Source: Terriglobia bacterium (lineage in GTDB: Bacteria > Pseudomonadota > Alphaproteobacteria > Acetobacterales > Acetobacteraceae). From it: 64,000 bases of DNA. Where the stretch lies: NCBI GenBank assembly GCA_023511585.1, contig JAIMBF010000002.1, positions 22,881-86,880 of the forward strand, written 5' to 3'. The notes under the pieces are model-generated. The model had not been told where the DNA came from, searched no databases, and saw only the letters and a program-made list of their open reading frames with translations. Each line of letters opens with the position of its first letter. Positions within the stretch are counted from its first letter, which is position 1. Shown here in pieces: positions 44,836-53,686 of the stretch. The position numbers and the translations under genes were made by a program.

Positions 44836-45251
44836 GCGGGCTTGTAGTTCGCCTTCTTTCCGGCAATCCGCAAGATCACCACGCCGAAAAGCGCGCATGT
44901 TGCCGTTACGATACCGATAAGAATCCGCAGCCGTCGGAGAACTGCCGCCTCTTCGGCCAGAAAAGATTTCCGCATGTTCGCCCGCGCGCTTTCCACACGG
45001 CTTGCCAGGCTTCCCTTGTCGCCGTCCAGCACCGCGGCAGCACTTTCGCCCAGGGCAGGCCGCAGCGCCGCAAGCGTGGCCGCCGCATTCGGACCTTCGG
45101 CCGCCTGTAGTACCGCATCCAGCGCCCCGTCACGCGCTAGGGCGCGCTGCAGCGGCAAGGGCGCAGCATAAGTGGCAAAGAGCCCCACAAGACCGACCAG
45201 GGCGAAAGCGATCACCAAAAACCCCGCAAGGCTTCCGCCGCCACGTTCCAT
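44808..45251 (-). CDS. Unknown membrane protein with two transmembrane segments
   Basis: This 147-residue protein has an N-terminal membrane segment (about residues 9-30), a helical Ala-rich middle (about 31-105, ARDGALDAVLQAAEG...) and a second segment (about 107-130), with a short basic tail. The layout, membrane-helix bundle-membrane, is that of a small sensor or anchor without an output domain. I do not recognise a family. It converges on phoB with a 28-base overlap. The reading frame is clean and the hydrophobic pattern is plausible. Confidence 0.65.
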   Translation of the reverse strand: MERGGGSLAGFLVIAFALVGLVGLFATYAAPLPLQRALARDGALDAVLQAAEGPNAAATLAALRPALGESAAAVLDGDKGSLASRVESARANMRKSFLAEEAAVLRRLRILIGIVTATCALFGVVILRIAGKKANYKPAQFGSISSA

Positions 45252-45285
45252 TCCTGCCTCTCCTGCAAAATTCTCTTAATGGGAT

Positions 45286-46164
45286 ATGGAATGGTCTGGC
45301 GATCCCAAAGAGGCAAGCAAGACTTTTTCAACCCCGACTCGGCAGAATCGGGGCCTCTTTCGGAATTCGGCAACGCAGGATATGGACTTGCAGGCGAGCC
45401 TGTCTGAAACGGCCGGCACTAAGCTCCAGCAGCTCTTCGGGGACGGGGTGATGCTTCCCGGCGGGACCGAAGAAGCGCTTCGGTTGGTGCGCCCGTTTAA
45501 ACTCTCCGGGCAGACCACATTGCTGCTTCTGGGGGCAGGCCGTGGCGGCGAAGCGCAAGCGATTGCCTCGGCTTTTGATACCTGGATAGAGGCTTTCGAA
45601 TCGGATCCCGCGATGCGGGCCGAGGCAGCCACTCGGGTCTTGCATGCCAATCTGGCCAAGCGTGTGCGCGTTCGGCCGTGGAACCCTGCGGCCCCGACCT
45701 TTCGGCGGGACATGTGCGCGCACGGGCTCAGTTTGCTGAGCTTTCGCGGTTGCCCCTGCGAACCCATTTTGAGCGCTTTGGCCGTGGCCATTCGCCCGAT
45801 GGGGCAGCTCGCCTTGCTGGAGTTGGTTGCCGAACCGGGGTTCGACCCCAACGAAAGCTCCGCAGCCGCTTGGCTCCGTCTGGAGCGGATGGGCACCGCG
45901 TTGCCGTCGGCGGATACCATAACAGAGTTGCTCTCGGCATATGGCTTCGATGTCCGGGTGGTGGAAGATACCACCGAACGCCACCGGCATTTCGTGCTGA
46001 GCGCGTGGCAAGCGTTTATCAAACCCTGTCAGGAAAGCCGGTCGCTATCGCCCCGCCTGGCCGCGGAGATCGTGAATGAGGCGGAACGCTGGTTGCTGCG
46101 GCTGCGGCTGATGCAGCAAAAGAAAATCCGGCTGGTGCGGTGGCACGCCATTCAAAAACACTGA
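45286..46164 (+). CDS. SAM-methyltransferase-like protein
   Basis: This 292-residue protein has a Rossmann motif I-like loop, LLLLGAGRGGEAQAIASAFD, followed by an acidic strand end (IEAFESDP), a motif III-like ILSALAVAIRPMGQLALLELV and a basic C-terminus. Together these suggest a SAM-dependent methyltransferase fold. A target is not evident. The ATG at 45382 (MDLQASLSETAG) may be the true start because the first 32 residues look unstructured. It is transcribed divergently from the two-span membrane protein gene. Confidence 0.7.
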   Translation: MEWSGDPKEASKTFSTPTRQNRGLFRNSATQDMDLQASLSETAGTKLQQLFGDGVMLPGGTEEALRLVRPFKLSGQTTLLLLGAGRGGEAQAIASAFDTWIEAFESDPAMRAEAATRVLHANLAKRVRVRPWNPAAPTFRRDMCAHGLSLLSFRGCPCEPILSALAVAIRPMGQLALLELVAEPGFDPNESSAAAWLRLERMGTALPSADTITELLSAYGFDVRVVEDTTERHRHFVLSAWQAFIKPCQESRSLSPRLAAEIVNEAERWLLRLRLMQQKKIRLVRWHAIQKH

Positions 46165-46203
46165 GAATACGGCCTTCGCAGGCCGCCCATAGCCGCGCCC
46201 GGC

Positions 46204-46232
46204 TTGACAGAAGCCCGATGCCAGCCTAGCAA
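46204..46232 (+). promoter_or_regulatory. Candidate promoter of rpmJ
   Basis: A perfect -35 box TTGACA (46204-46209) and TAGCAA (46227-46232) are separated by 17 bases, 35 bases before the rpmJ start. The -10 box is weak. Confidence 0.4.
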
Positions 46233-46266
46233 ACCGCGGCTTTTTGCATTTGCCGAGGCAAGATCG

Positions 46267-46392
46267 ATGAAAGTTCGCAACAGCCTGAGATCCGCAAAAC
46301 AGCGCGATAAAAATTGCCGTCTGGTGCGCCGGCGCGGCCGGGTTTATGTCATCAACAAAAAGAACCCGCGCATGAAGGCACGGCAGGGCTGA
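46267..46392 (+). CDS. rpmJ: 50S ribosomal protein L36
   Basis: The 41-residue protein [20 protein letters not shown]... ends [16 protein letters not shown]. It is the alphaproteobacterial long form with only one cysteine, so it lacks the zinc-binding Cys3His set (C-minus type). I chose the ATG at 46267; the frame is open further upstream through the promoter. It is a single-gene unit. Confidence 0.95.
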   Translation: MKVRNSLRSAKQRDKNCRLVRRRGRVYVINKKNPRMKARQG

Positions 46393-46482
46393 GCCTTCTG
46401 ATCAGCCTCTTGGCGCAGCGATGCTTGCCGAGGGTGGCAGGAGTGCTCATGTTTGCCTGAGGGATCATTAAGGAGCGCCGCC

Positions 46483-47928
46483 ATGATCGCATTGCCGCCG
46501 CCCAAGGCCCATGTACTGGCAGAACGCGAAAGCATCGTTGCGGCTCTGCGCACGGTGCTGCCGGATGACGGCGTTATTACCGAGCCGCTTCGTCTGAAGG
46601 CGTATGAAACCGACGCGCTTCCGGCCTATCGCGCTGTGCCGCTTGCCGTGGTTTTGCCCGAGACCACCGAACAAGTGGCCGAGATCATGAAAATTTGCCG
46701 CACCTTTGGGGTGCGCGTCGTTCCACGCGGGGCCGGCACCAGCCTCTCGGGCGGGGCCTTGCCGTTACCGGATGCGGTGGTGCTGGGCTTGATGCGCCTT
46801 AATCGCATCCTGGAAGTGAATTACGCCGATCGCTACGCGCTCGTTCAGGCGGGCGTGACCAACCTTGCCATTACCCAGCACGTGCAAAAGCATGGGTTTT
46901 TCTATGCGCCGGATCCGTCGAGCCAGCTCGCCTGCATGATCGGCGGCAACGTCAACATGAACTCGGGCGGCGCCCATTGCCTGAAATACGGCGTCACAAC
47001 CAACAATTTGCTGGGTTTGAAGATCGTCACGGTCGACGGGGAAATTGTGGAAATCGGCGGCCCGCATTCCGATGCCGCCGGATATGACTGGCTCGGCCTG
47101 CTCACCGGCAGCGAGGGGCAGCTTGCGGTGGTCACGGAGGTGATGGTCCGCATTTTGCCGAGCGCTGAAGGCGCGCGGGCGATGCTTGCGGCCTTTCGCT
47201 CGAATGAAATCGCAGGCGCTTGCGTGGCCGACATTATCGCTTCGGGCATTATTCCCGTAGCCCTGGAATTTATGGACAAGCCCGCCATCCACGCCTGCGA
47301 GGCGTTCGCACATGCGGGCTATCCGCTGGATGCGGAAGCGTTGCTGATTATCGAAGTGGAAGGCAGCCGCGCCGAGCAAGACGCACAGCTTGCCCGTATT
47401 TCGGCGATCTGCGCCCGCCACGACCCGATCAGCCTCAAAGTTGCGCAAACGGAGGAAGAGTCGGCCGCGATTTGGAAAGGGCGCAAAGGTGCCTTCGGCG
47501 CGGTCGGGCGCATCAGCCCCGATTACCTCTGCATGGACGGCGTAATCCCAACCGGCCGGCTGCCGGAAGTGTTGGGGCGGATTCGTGCCATGAGCGAGGA
47601 ATACGGGCTGCAAGTGGCCAATATTTTCCACGCAGGGGACGGCAATCTCCACCCGCTGATCCTGTTTGATGCGAACGATCCCGCGGAGCAATCGAAAGCC
47701 GAGCGGTTCGGCGCGGAAATCTTGAAGTTGTGCGTGGAGGTCGGCGGTTGTCTGACCGGCGAACACGGGGTGGGTGTCGAGAAACGAGACCTGATGCCGG
47801 TCCAGTTCACGGAAACGGAGCTTGAGCAACAGCGGCGCATCAAAACCGCCTTCGACCCGGACTGGCTCCTGAACCCCCACAAGGTTTTTCCGCTGCGCGA
47901 ACAGCAAGAGGCAAAGCGCGCGGCATGA
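46483..47928 (+). CDS. glcD: Glycolate oxidase subunit GlcD (FAD-binding)
   Basis: This 481-residue catalytic flavoprotein oxidises glycolate to glyoxylate. The FAD-binding PCMH domain is visible in VVPRGAGTSLSGGALP and IGGNVNMNSGGAHCLKYGVT, and the C-terminal FAD-linked oxidase domain ends with FHAGDGNLHPL and LTGEHGVGVEKRDLM. I chose ATG 46483, with AAGGAG at 46470-46475. Its stop overlaps glcE (ATGA). No glcC regulator or glycolate transporter is adjacent. Confidence 0.95.
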   Translation: MIALPPPKAHVLAERESIVAALRTVLPDDGVITEPLRLKAYETDALPAYRAVPLAVVLPETTEQVAEIMKICRTFGVRVVPRGAGTSLSGGALPLPDAVVLGLMRLNRILEVNYADRYALVQAGVTNLAITQHVQKHGFFYAPDPSSQLACMIGGNVNMNSGGAHCLKYGVTTNNLLGLKIVTVDGEIVEIGGPHSDAAGYDWLGLLTGSEGQLAVVTEVMVRILPSAEGARAMLAAFRSNEIAGACVADIIASGIIPVALEFMDKPAIHACEAFAHAGYPLDAEALLIIEVEGSRAEQDAQLARISAICARHDPISLKVAQTEEESAAIWKGRKGAFGAVGRISPDYLCMDGVIPTGRLPEVLGRIRAMSEEYGLQVANIFHAGDGNLHPLILFDANDPAEQSKAERFGAEILKLCVEVGGCLTGEHGVGVEKRDLMPVQFTETELEQQRRIKTAFDPDWLLNPHKVFPLREQQEAKRAA

Positions 47929-49130
47929 GCCTTGCTGTCCCGGCAAGCGAGGAAGAGCTTGCGGCATTGCTGCGTGCCGCCTACGAGGCGGGCGAACCGC
48001 TTTTGGTGGAAGGCAACGGCACCAAAAGAACGATGTTGCGGCCGGTGCAGGCGGCACGGACCCTAAGCACGCGAGGGCTTTCGGGCATCAGGTTATACGC
48101 GCCGCAAGAATTGGTGATCAGCGCAGAAGCCGGCACGCCATTTGCCGAAATCGAGGCCAAAGTCGCGGAAAAAGGCCAGCAGATTATCGCCGAGCCTCCT
48201 GATCTTTCCTTTTTATTGGGCAGCGATGGACCGCAGACCTTAGGCGGGGTGGTGGCCACCAATCTTTCCGGGCCGCGGCGCGTTACCGCCGGGGCAATGC
48301 GCGATCATGTTCTCGGGCTGCGCGCCGTGAATGGGATGGGCGAAATCTTTCACTCGGGCGGGCGCGTTCTGAAGAACGTCACCGGGCTTGATCTTTGCAA
48401 GCTTCTCACCGGCAGCCACGGCACGCTCGGGGTGATTTCCGAAGTCACGCTGAAAGTGCTGCCCGCCGCCGAGCGATGGGGCACCCTGCTTCTGCCGAAG
48501 CTCGCATCGGAGCAAGCCGTGGCGGCCTTGGCCGAAGGCTTGGGCTCGCCCTACGGCGTTTCCGCCGCCGCATGGCTGCCGAAAGAAGCGGCCGCGCACG
48601 TGCCCGCTTTGGCTTGGCTGGAGAGTAGCGCGGCATTGCTACGCATCGAGAATTTCGCCGACAGCGTGGTTTATCGGCTCGGTAAGCTGCGCGAACGCCT
48701 CGCCGCGTTCGGCCATGCGGAGCTCCTGGATGACGCTGCAAGCCGAGCGGCCTGGCGTGCGATCCGTGATGCCCTGCCCCTGGCCGCACGTCCGGAAGAG
48801 GCGGTTTGGCGCGTTTCCGTGCGGCCCTCCGCCGGCCCTCGGGTGCTTCGCCTGGCTTCGGCTGCCGGCGCACGCGGTTTTTTGGATTGGGGCGGGGGGC
48901 TGATATGGCTCGCGGGCCCCGCCACTCCCGAGCTTCACGCGGCCATCACCTCAGCCGTGAAAGCAACCGGAGGACATTGGCTTCTGATGCGCGCGCCTGA
49001 TGCCTTGCGGGTGAGCGTCGATGTCATTCCCCCGGAACCACCCACCCTTGCCCGACTGACCTCTGCCGTGAAATCTGTCTTCGACCCAAAGGGTATTCTC
49101 AATCCAGGCCGGATGTTTGCCGGGGTATAG
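47925..49130 (+). CDS. glcE: Glycolate oxidase subunit GlcE (FAD-binding)
   Basis: This 401-residue subunit has a PCMH-type FAD domain: LLVEGNGTKRTM, FLLGSDGPQTLGGVVATNLSGPRR and RVLKNVTGLDLCKLLTGSHGTLG. It ends with FDPKGILNPGRMF, typical of the family. It is smaller than GlcD and forms the membrane-associated GlcDEF complex. The start overlaps the glcD stop. Confidence 0.94.
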   Translation: MSLAVPASEEELAALLRAAYEAGEPLLVEGNGTKRTMLRPVQAARTLSTRGLSGIRLYAPQELVISAEAGTPFAEIEAKVAEKGQQIIAEPPDLSFLLGSDGPQTLGGVVATNLSGPRRVTAGAMRDHVLGLRAVNGMGEIFHSGGRVLKNVTGLDLCKLLTGSHGTLGVISEVTLKVLPAAERWGTLLLPKLASEQAVAALAEGLGSPYGVSAAAWLPKEAAAHVPALAWLESSAALLRIENFADSVVYRLGKLRERLAAFGHAELLDDAASRAAWRAIRDALPLAARPEEAVWRVSVRPSAGPRVLRLASAAGARGFLDWGGGLIWLAGPATPELHAAITSAVKATGGHWLLMRAPDALRVSVDVIPPEPPTLARLTSAVKSVFDPKGILNPGRMFAGV

Positions 49131-49136
49131 CCAAGC

Positions 49137-50489
49137 ATGCGCACGAATTTCGCTCCGGAACGGCTGCGCGATCCCGATATCGCGGAATCCAACAAAATTT
49201 TGCGGACTTGCGTGCATTGTGGGTTTTGCACGGCGACCTGCCCCACTTTTGTCTTATTGGGGGATGAACTCGATAGCCCGCGGGGGCGCATTTACCTCAT
49301 CAAGGAAATGTTGGAATCCGGTGCGCCGGCGAACGAGGTGGTGGTGCGCCATGTGGACCGCTGTCTTTCCTGCCTTGCCTGCATGACCACATGCCCCTCC
49401 GGGGTGCACTACATGCACCTTGTGGATTACGCGCGGACCTATATCGAGCGCAGCTATCGCCGCCCCTTCACGGAGCGCTCGCTGCGCGCCGTATTGGCAG
49501 CAGTGCTGCCGCATCCCTTTTTGGCCAGGGTCACATTTTTGGGGGCAGCCCTGCTGCGACCGTTTCGGAGGTTGATCCCGGGGAAGAGCATGCTCGCCAA
49601 CCGGCTGCGCGCCTTGCTGGAGCTCGCGCCTTCCTTCGGTAGCCTGCCGCCCTCTTCGCCCAACCAGGCTCCCCGGGTTTATCCCGCACAAGGAGAGCGT
49701 CGGGCGCGCGTGGCGTTGCTGACCGGCTGTGTCCAACAAGTCTTGGGGCCACAAATCAACGAAGCGACCATCCGCCTTCTCACCCGCCTCGGCGTTGAAG
49801 TCGTCGTCGCCCAAGGGGCCGGCTGCTGCGGCGCATTGACCCATCACATGGGCAAGCACGAAGCCGCCATGGCAGCCGCGCGCGCCAATATTGCGGCCTG
49901 GACGGCGGAGCTGGAGCGGGAAGGGCTTGATGCCGTCATCATCAACACATCCGGCTGCGGCACGACGGTCAAGGATTACGGCTTTCTTTTCCGCACCGAA
50001 CCGGCGCCATGGCCCGAGCGTGCCGCGCGGATTTCCGCCCTTGCCAAGGATATCAGCGAGTTTCTTTCCACTCTGGACTATCAGCCCACACGCCCACCGC
50101 CCGGGCTTGTGGTTGCCTATCATGCGGCATGCAGCCTGCAGCACGGGCAAAAGATTACCTCCGAGCCGAAAATGCTGCTCCGCCGTGCAGGCTTCACCGT
50201 CGTGGAACCGGCGGAGTCGCATCTCTGCTGCGGTTCGGCCGGCACCTACAATATGCTTCAGCCCACGATCGCCGAGCGGTTGCGCGCCCGCAAGTTGGCG
50301 AATTTGGCCGCAACGGGCGCGGATCTGGTGGCCGCCGGCAATATCGGGTGTATGGTTCAGCTCTCGCACGGGCTCCCGGTGCTCCACACCGTGGAGTTGT
50401 TGGATTGGATGGCGGGCGGGCCCGAGCCTGCGGCACTTCGGTTAGTTTTGGAGAAGCGCTCCGACGTCGTGCCGGCAGCCGCGCAATAA
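49137..50489 (+). CDS. glcF: Glycolate oxidase iron-sulfur subunit GlcF
   Basis: This 450-residue electron-transfer subunit has two [4Fe-4S] motifs: Cys25, 28, 31 and 35 (CVHCGFCTATCP) and Cys76, 79, 82 and 86 (CLSCLACMTTCP), followed by two CCG domains (GAGCCGALTHHMG and LCCGSAGTYN). It passes electrons from GlcD/GlcE to the quinone pool. It follows glcE by six bases. Confidence 0.95.
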   Translation: MRTNFAPERLRDPDIAESNKILRTCVHCGFCTATCPTFVLLGDELDSPRGRIYLIKEMLESGAPANEVVVRHVDRCLSCLACMTTCPSGVHYMHLVDYARTYIERSYRRPFTERSLRAVLAAVLPHPFLARVTFLGAALLRPFRRLIPGKSMLANRLRALLELAPSFGSLPPSSPNQAPRVYPAQGERRARVALLTGCVQQVLGPQINEATIRLLTRLGVEVVVAQGAGCCGALTHHMGKHEAAMAAARANIAAWTAELEREGLDAVIINTSGCGTTVKDYGFLFRTEPAPWPERAARISALAKDISEFLSTLDYQPTRPPPGLVVAYHAACSLQHGQKITSEPKMLLRRAGFTVVEPAESHLCCGSAGTYNMLQPTIAERLRARKLANLAATGADLVAAGNIGCMVQLSHGLPVLHTVELLDWMAGGPEPAALRLVLEKRSDVVPAAAQ

Positions 50490-50493
50490 CGCC

Positions 50494-51066
50494 ATGACAC
50501 GGCGACGTTGTCTTCTTCTCACAATCGGGCTCGCCGCGATGCAGCTTTCCCGGCCGGCCTTTGCGCAGAGAAGCCCGGCCGAGCGCGCCGCGGAGCTTGA
50601 TCGGCTTTTGGCAGCGCTGAAAGCAGCCCCCGATGAAGCAACGGCTGCACTCTTGGAAGCGCGCATTCGTGCCTTTTGGCTGGAAGGCACATCGCCGGCG
50701 GTGCGGCTTTTGATGGCGCGCGGAATCCGCAATCTCAACGCCAAAGCCGCCGCAGATGCCGAACGCGATTTTGATGACGTGATCGCGCTCGATCCCAATC
50801 TGGCGGAAGCTTATTTCCAACGCGGTCTGGCGCGTTGGAAGCAAGGCAAAGCGGCTGCCGCCATTCGCGATATGGAGGAAACTTTGCGCCGCCAGCCGCG
50901 GCACTTCGATGCCTTCCGCGTGCTTTCCGAGATTGCCGAGCAGCGGCATGATTATATGAGTGCCCTCAAAGCTTGGCAGAAACTTCTCTCTCTCGACCCG
51001 AAAACCCCGGGCGGTGAGGCAAAGCTCAAGGAACTGACGCGCCGCGCGATGGGCGAGAGCGCCTGA
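50494..51066 (+). CDS. Periplasmic TPR protein
   Basis: This 190-residue protein has a signal peptide (residues 1-24, ending AFAQR) and at least two tetratricopeptide repeats: LNAKAAADAERDFDDVIALD with PNLAEAYFQRGLARWKQGK, and a further copy around YMSALKAWQKLLSLDP. TPRs bind partner proteins; none is identified. It starts four bases after glcF, so it is probably cotranscribed. It converges with the MotB-like gene. Confidence 0.85.
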   Translation: MTRRRCLLLTIGLAAMQLSRPAFAQRSPAERAAELDRLLAALKAAPDEATAALLEARIRAFWLEGTSPAVRLLMARGIRNLNAKAAADAERDFDDVIALDPNLAEAYFQRGLARWKQGKAAAAIRDMEETLRRQPRHFDAFRVLSEIAEQRHDYMSALKAWQKLLSLDPKTPGGEAKLKELTRRAMGESA

Positions 51067-51075
51067 GAAACCGGC

Positions 51076-52506
51076 TCAGCGATCCGTCAGCCGAAACTCG
51101 ATACGCCGGTTTTTGGCGTAGTCCTCGGGCGTATCACCCGACGCGATGGGCTGAAATTCGGCAAACGCCGTCGCCGCCAGATGGTTGGGCGGAATCCCCT
51201 CCACAATCAGAAGTTTCACGACATTGATCGCGCGTTGTGCGGAAAGCTCCCAGTTTGAGGCAAAAGTGCCGCCGACCACCGGCTGGCGATCCGCATGCCC
51301 GTCGACGCGCAACATCCAAGGCACGTCCTTCGGGATTTCTGCAATGATATTCTTGAGCGTTCCCGCAAGTGCATTGATTTCCGCCACCCCCGCCGGGGTC
51401 AGCTCGGCGCTGCCGACCGGGAACAGCACTTCGCTTTGGATCACAAAGCGATCGCCGACGATTTGAATTCCCTTCTGGTTGGCCAGAACGTCCCGAAGCC
51501 GGCCGAAGAATTCGCTGCGATAGCGTTGCAACTCCTCCACCTTGGCGGCCAGCGCGGCATTGAGCCGTTGGCCCAAATTGGCGATTTGCACGTCTTTCTC
51601 TTTATTGGCCTTTTCCGCCACGTCGAGCGCCGCCGAAAGCTGCTGGAGCTGCGCGCGCAATTGTTCGATCTGCTGATTCAGCATGGCAATTTGCGCGCGT
51701 GCGCTATCCGAAAATTTCTTTTCGTTGGCAAGCTCGGCTTCCACGGCGGCCCGCCGCTCGGCCTCGGTGGTTGCGCGCGCGGCAGCTTCCTCCGCCTGTT
51801 TTTCCAACTCATCGCGCAAGGCCGTCAATGCCTGCACTTGTTGAGAAAGACGGGCGAGTTCTGAAAGCCGTGCTTCGACCGTTTCTTTGTCCGCCTTTAC
51901 CGTCTTGTCGAGCTCTGCCATCTGCGCGCGCATGGCTTCCAGTTGCTTTTGCGCGTCTTGCAGCTGGCGCTCGGTATCCGCAAGCCGCGCCGTGAGCGCC
52001 GCGTTCTCTTGCGTGCCGGCATTGGCGCGGCCGAGCGCCTCGGCAAGTTGGGCTTGCAGCTCTTTCGTTCGTGCTGCGGCCGATTGCGCTTGCAACTGCG
52101 CATCCGCAAATTGGGCTGCAAGCTTGTCCCGTTCGGCGCGCAGCGCGTTTCGTTCGGCCTCCGTCCGTGCCACCGTTGCCTGCAGCGCGGCAAGCTGCTT
52201 GCTCAGCGTATCGCGCGCGGCAGTGGCGGCCGCCAAATCGCGATTCAGCTGCGCCAACGAAGCGCGCAAATCCGCACTATGACCGCGCTCGAGCGAGAGC
52301 ATCTCGGAAAGTTCCGTCACTTGCCGGTTGAGCTGATCGAGCGCCTTGTTTCGGCCGGAAAGCACAACGGAGAGAAACGCTTGCGCCAGAACAAAGACCA
52401 ACAAAACGAAAATGATCACCATGAGCAATGTGGACAGCGCGTCCACATAGCCGGGCCAAGGATTTAGCCCTTCCGTACCACTGCGGGAACGTGAATTGAG
52501 CGCCAT
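51076..52506 (-). CDS. MotB-like protein with long coiled coil and OmpA peptidoglycan-binding domain
   Basis: This 476-residue protein has one N-terminal membrane segment (about 24-47) preceded by WPGYVDALSTLL, in which Asp22 aligns with the channel Asp of MotB (YADF). Residues 51-330 are almost unbroken heptad-like helix rich in Ala, Glu, Gln and Leu. Residues 345-476 form an OmpA-like domain with VLFPVGSAELTPAG, VDGHADRQP, NWELSAQRA and KNRRIEFRL. It should span the periplasm and hold peptidoglycan. Its start is four bases after the MotA-like gene. No function is established for this pair. Confidence 0.9.
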   Translation of the reverse strand: MALNSRSRSGTEGLNPWPGYVDALSTLLMVIIFVLLVFVLAQAFLSVVLSGRNKALDQLNRQVTELSEMLSLERGHSADLRASLAQLNRDLAAATAARDTLSKQLAALQATVARTEAERNALRAERDKLAAQFADAQLQAQSAAARTKELQAQLAEALGRANAGTQENAALTARLADTERQLQDAQKQLEAMRAQMAELDKTVKADKETVEARLSELARLSQQVQALTALRDELEKQAEEAAARATTEAERRAAVEAELANEKKFSDSARAQIAMLNQQIEQLRAQLQQLSAALDVAEKANKEKDVQIANLGQRLNAALAAKVEELQRYRSEFFGRLRDVLANQKGIQIVGDRFVIQSEVLFPVGSAELTPAGVAEINALAGTLKNIIAEIPKDVPWMLRVDGHADRQPVVGGTFASNWELSAQRAINVVKLLIVEGIPPNHLAATAFAEFQPIASGDTPEDYAKNRRIEFRLTDR

Positions 52507-52509
52507 GCG

Positions 52510-53673
52510 CTACCTCTGCGATTCTTCCGCAAGCGCGGCAATCGTGCGGGTAAGAATGCGTATGTCGTTACGCAACTCGGCCGTGCTTTGGATCCGCCCC
52601 TGCTCGGTTTCGGTCAGCAGCCTTTGCAAGTAAAGCTCGATATTGCGCAAATGCGCGCGCGCAACCTCATCGACCGGCGCCTCGATGCGGGCTTCCGAAA
52701 GCCGCTGCAAGGCGGGCGCAAGAGCTGCTTGCGCTTCCGCAATGCGCAGCATCAATTGCTGGCTCGCGCGCATCGTATCGGAAAGTGTGGAAATGCGCTC
52801 GGTCAGCGCTAGAACCGCTTGCGTGGTCTGCGTCCGTCCTTCTTCTCCGCGTGCCAGAATATGCTCGAGGTTTTCCAGATTCTCCGCGGTTTGTTCAAGC
52901 AACGCCTGCACATAAACCGGAACCGGAGCCTCGGCCTCTGCCCCCAAAACACCGGAGGACAAACGCGTAAGCCCGGCAAGCCATTCTTCAAGCTCGTTGA
53001 AAAATCGATTCTGCGCTTGTGAGGCGGTCAGATCGAGAAACCCAAGCACGAGAGAACCGGCAAGGCCGAGCATAGAGGTGGAAAAGGCCGTGCCCATTCC
53101 GTAAAGCGGCTTTTCCAGCCCCGATTTGAGCTGATCGAACAACGTATTGAGATCACCCGAGCCGACCGACATCCCGGCAATGACCTCGCTGACCGCGCCC
53201 ACCGTGCGCAAAAGCCCCCAAAACGTGCCCAAGAGGCCGAGAAAGATCAGCAGCGCAATCATATAGCGGGAAAGTTCGCGGCTTTCATCCAGGCGGCTTG
53301 CGATCGAATCCAGCAAGCTCCGCATAGCCGGAGCGGAGAGCGTGACGCGTTCTGCCCCTTCACGCGATTTCCCCGTGCGCGCCGCAAGCATTTTGGCGGT
53401 CGGACCGAGCAGCCGCGGCACCGGCATAGAAACCAAAGCAGGGCGCGCCCCGCTTTGGCGAAACGCTTCTACCCAGCGGACCTCGGGGAAAAGGCGCACC
53501 ACTTGGCGCAAGTTCCAGACAATGCCGAGCAACAGAACCACAAGGATGAGCGTATTCAGCGGCGGATTGTTGGCGAATGCAGAGCGGAGCGCCGGAAACA
53601 GCGCCCCGGCCACACCGGCCACCAGGACGAGGAAAATCAGCATACGCACCAGGTAAGGCGTGGGCCGGGTCAT
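52510..53673 (-). CDS. MotA/TolQ/ExbB-family channel protein with long helical tail
   Basis: This 387-residue protein has four membrane segments (about 10-29, 40-55, 137-158, 193-216). Segments 3 and 4 carry the family signatures ALLIFLGLLGTFWGL and GMGTAFSTSMLGL. Residues 217-387 form a long, largely helical cytoplasmic tail (NRFFNELEEWLAGL, LLTETEQGRIQSTAELRND). With the Asp-bearing partner encoded next it should form a proton-driven stator-like channel. It is not MotA: no flagellar genes are present. Confidence 0.9.
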   Translation of the reverse strand: MTRPTPYLVRMLIFLVLVAGVAGALFPALRSAFANNPPLNTLILVVLLLGIVWNLRQVVRLFPEVRWVEAFRQSGARPALVSMPVPRLLGPTAKMLAARTGKSREGAERVTLSAPAMRSLLDSIASRLDESRELSRYMIALLIFLGLLGTFWGLLRTVGAVSEVIAGMSVGSGDLNTLFDQLKSGLEKPLYGMGTAFSTSMLGLAGSLVLGFLDLTASQAQNRFFNELEEWLAGLTRLSSGVLGAEAEAPVPVYVQALLEQTAENLENLEHILARGEEGRTQTTQAVLALTERISTLSDTMRASQQLMLRIAEAQAALAPALQRLSEARIEAPVDEVARAHLRNIELYLQRLLTETEQGRIQSTAELRNDIRILTRTIAALAEESQR

Positions 53674-53686
53674 GGGATCGGTGCTT

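Noticed and set aside
46393..46482. Riboswitch or regulator site upstream of glcD
   Set aside because: Only 90 bases separate rpmJ and glcD, with no recognisable aptamer fold.
51076..53673. Zorya (ZorAB) anti-phage defence system
   Set aside because: The channel and coiled-coil parts resemble ZorA and ZorB, but no ZorC, ZorD or ZorE is present, the long coiled coil is in the MotB-like rather than only the MotA-like protein, and the neighbours are housekeeping genes (suhB, efp).
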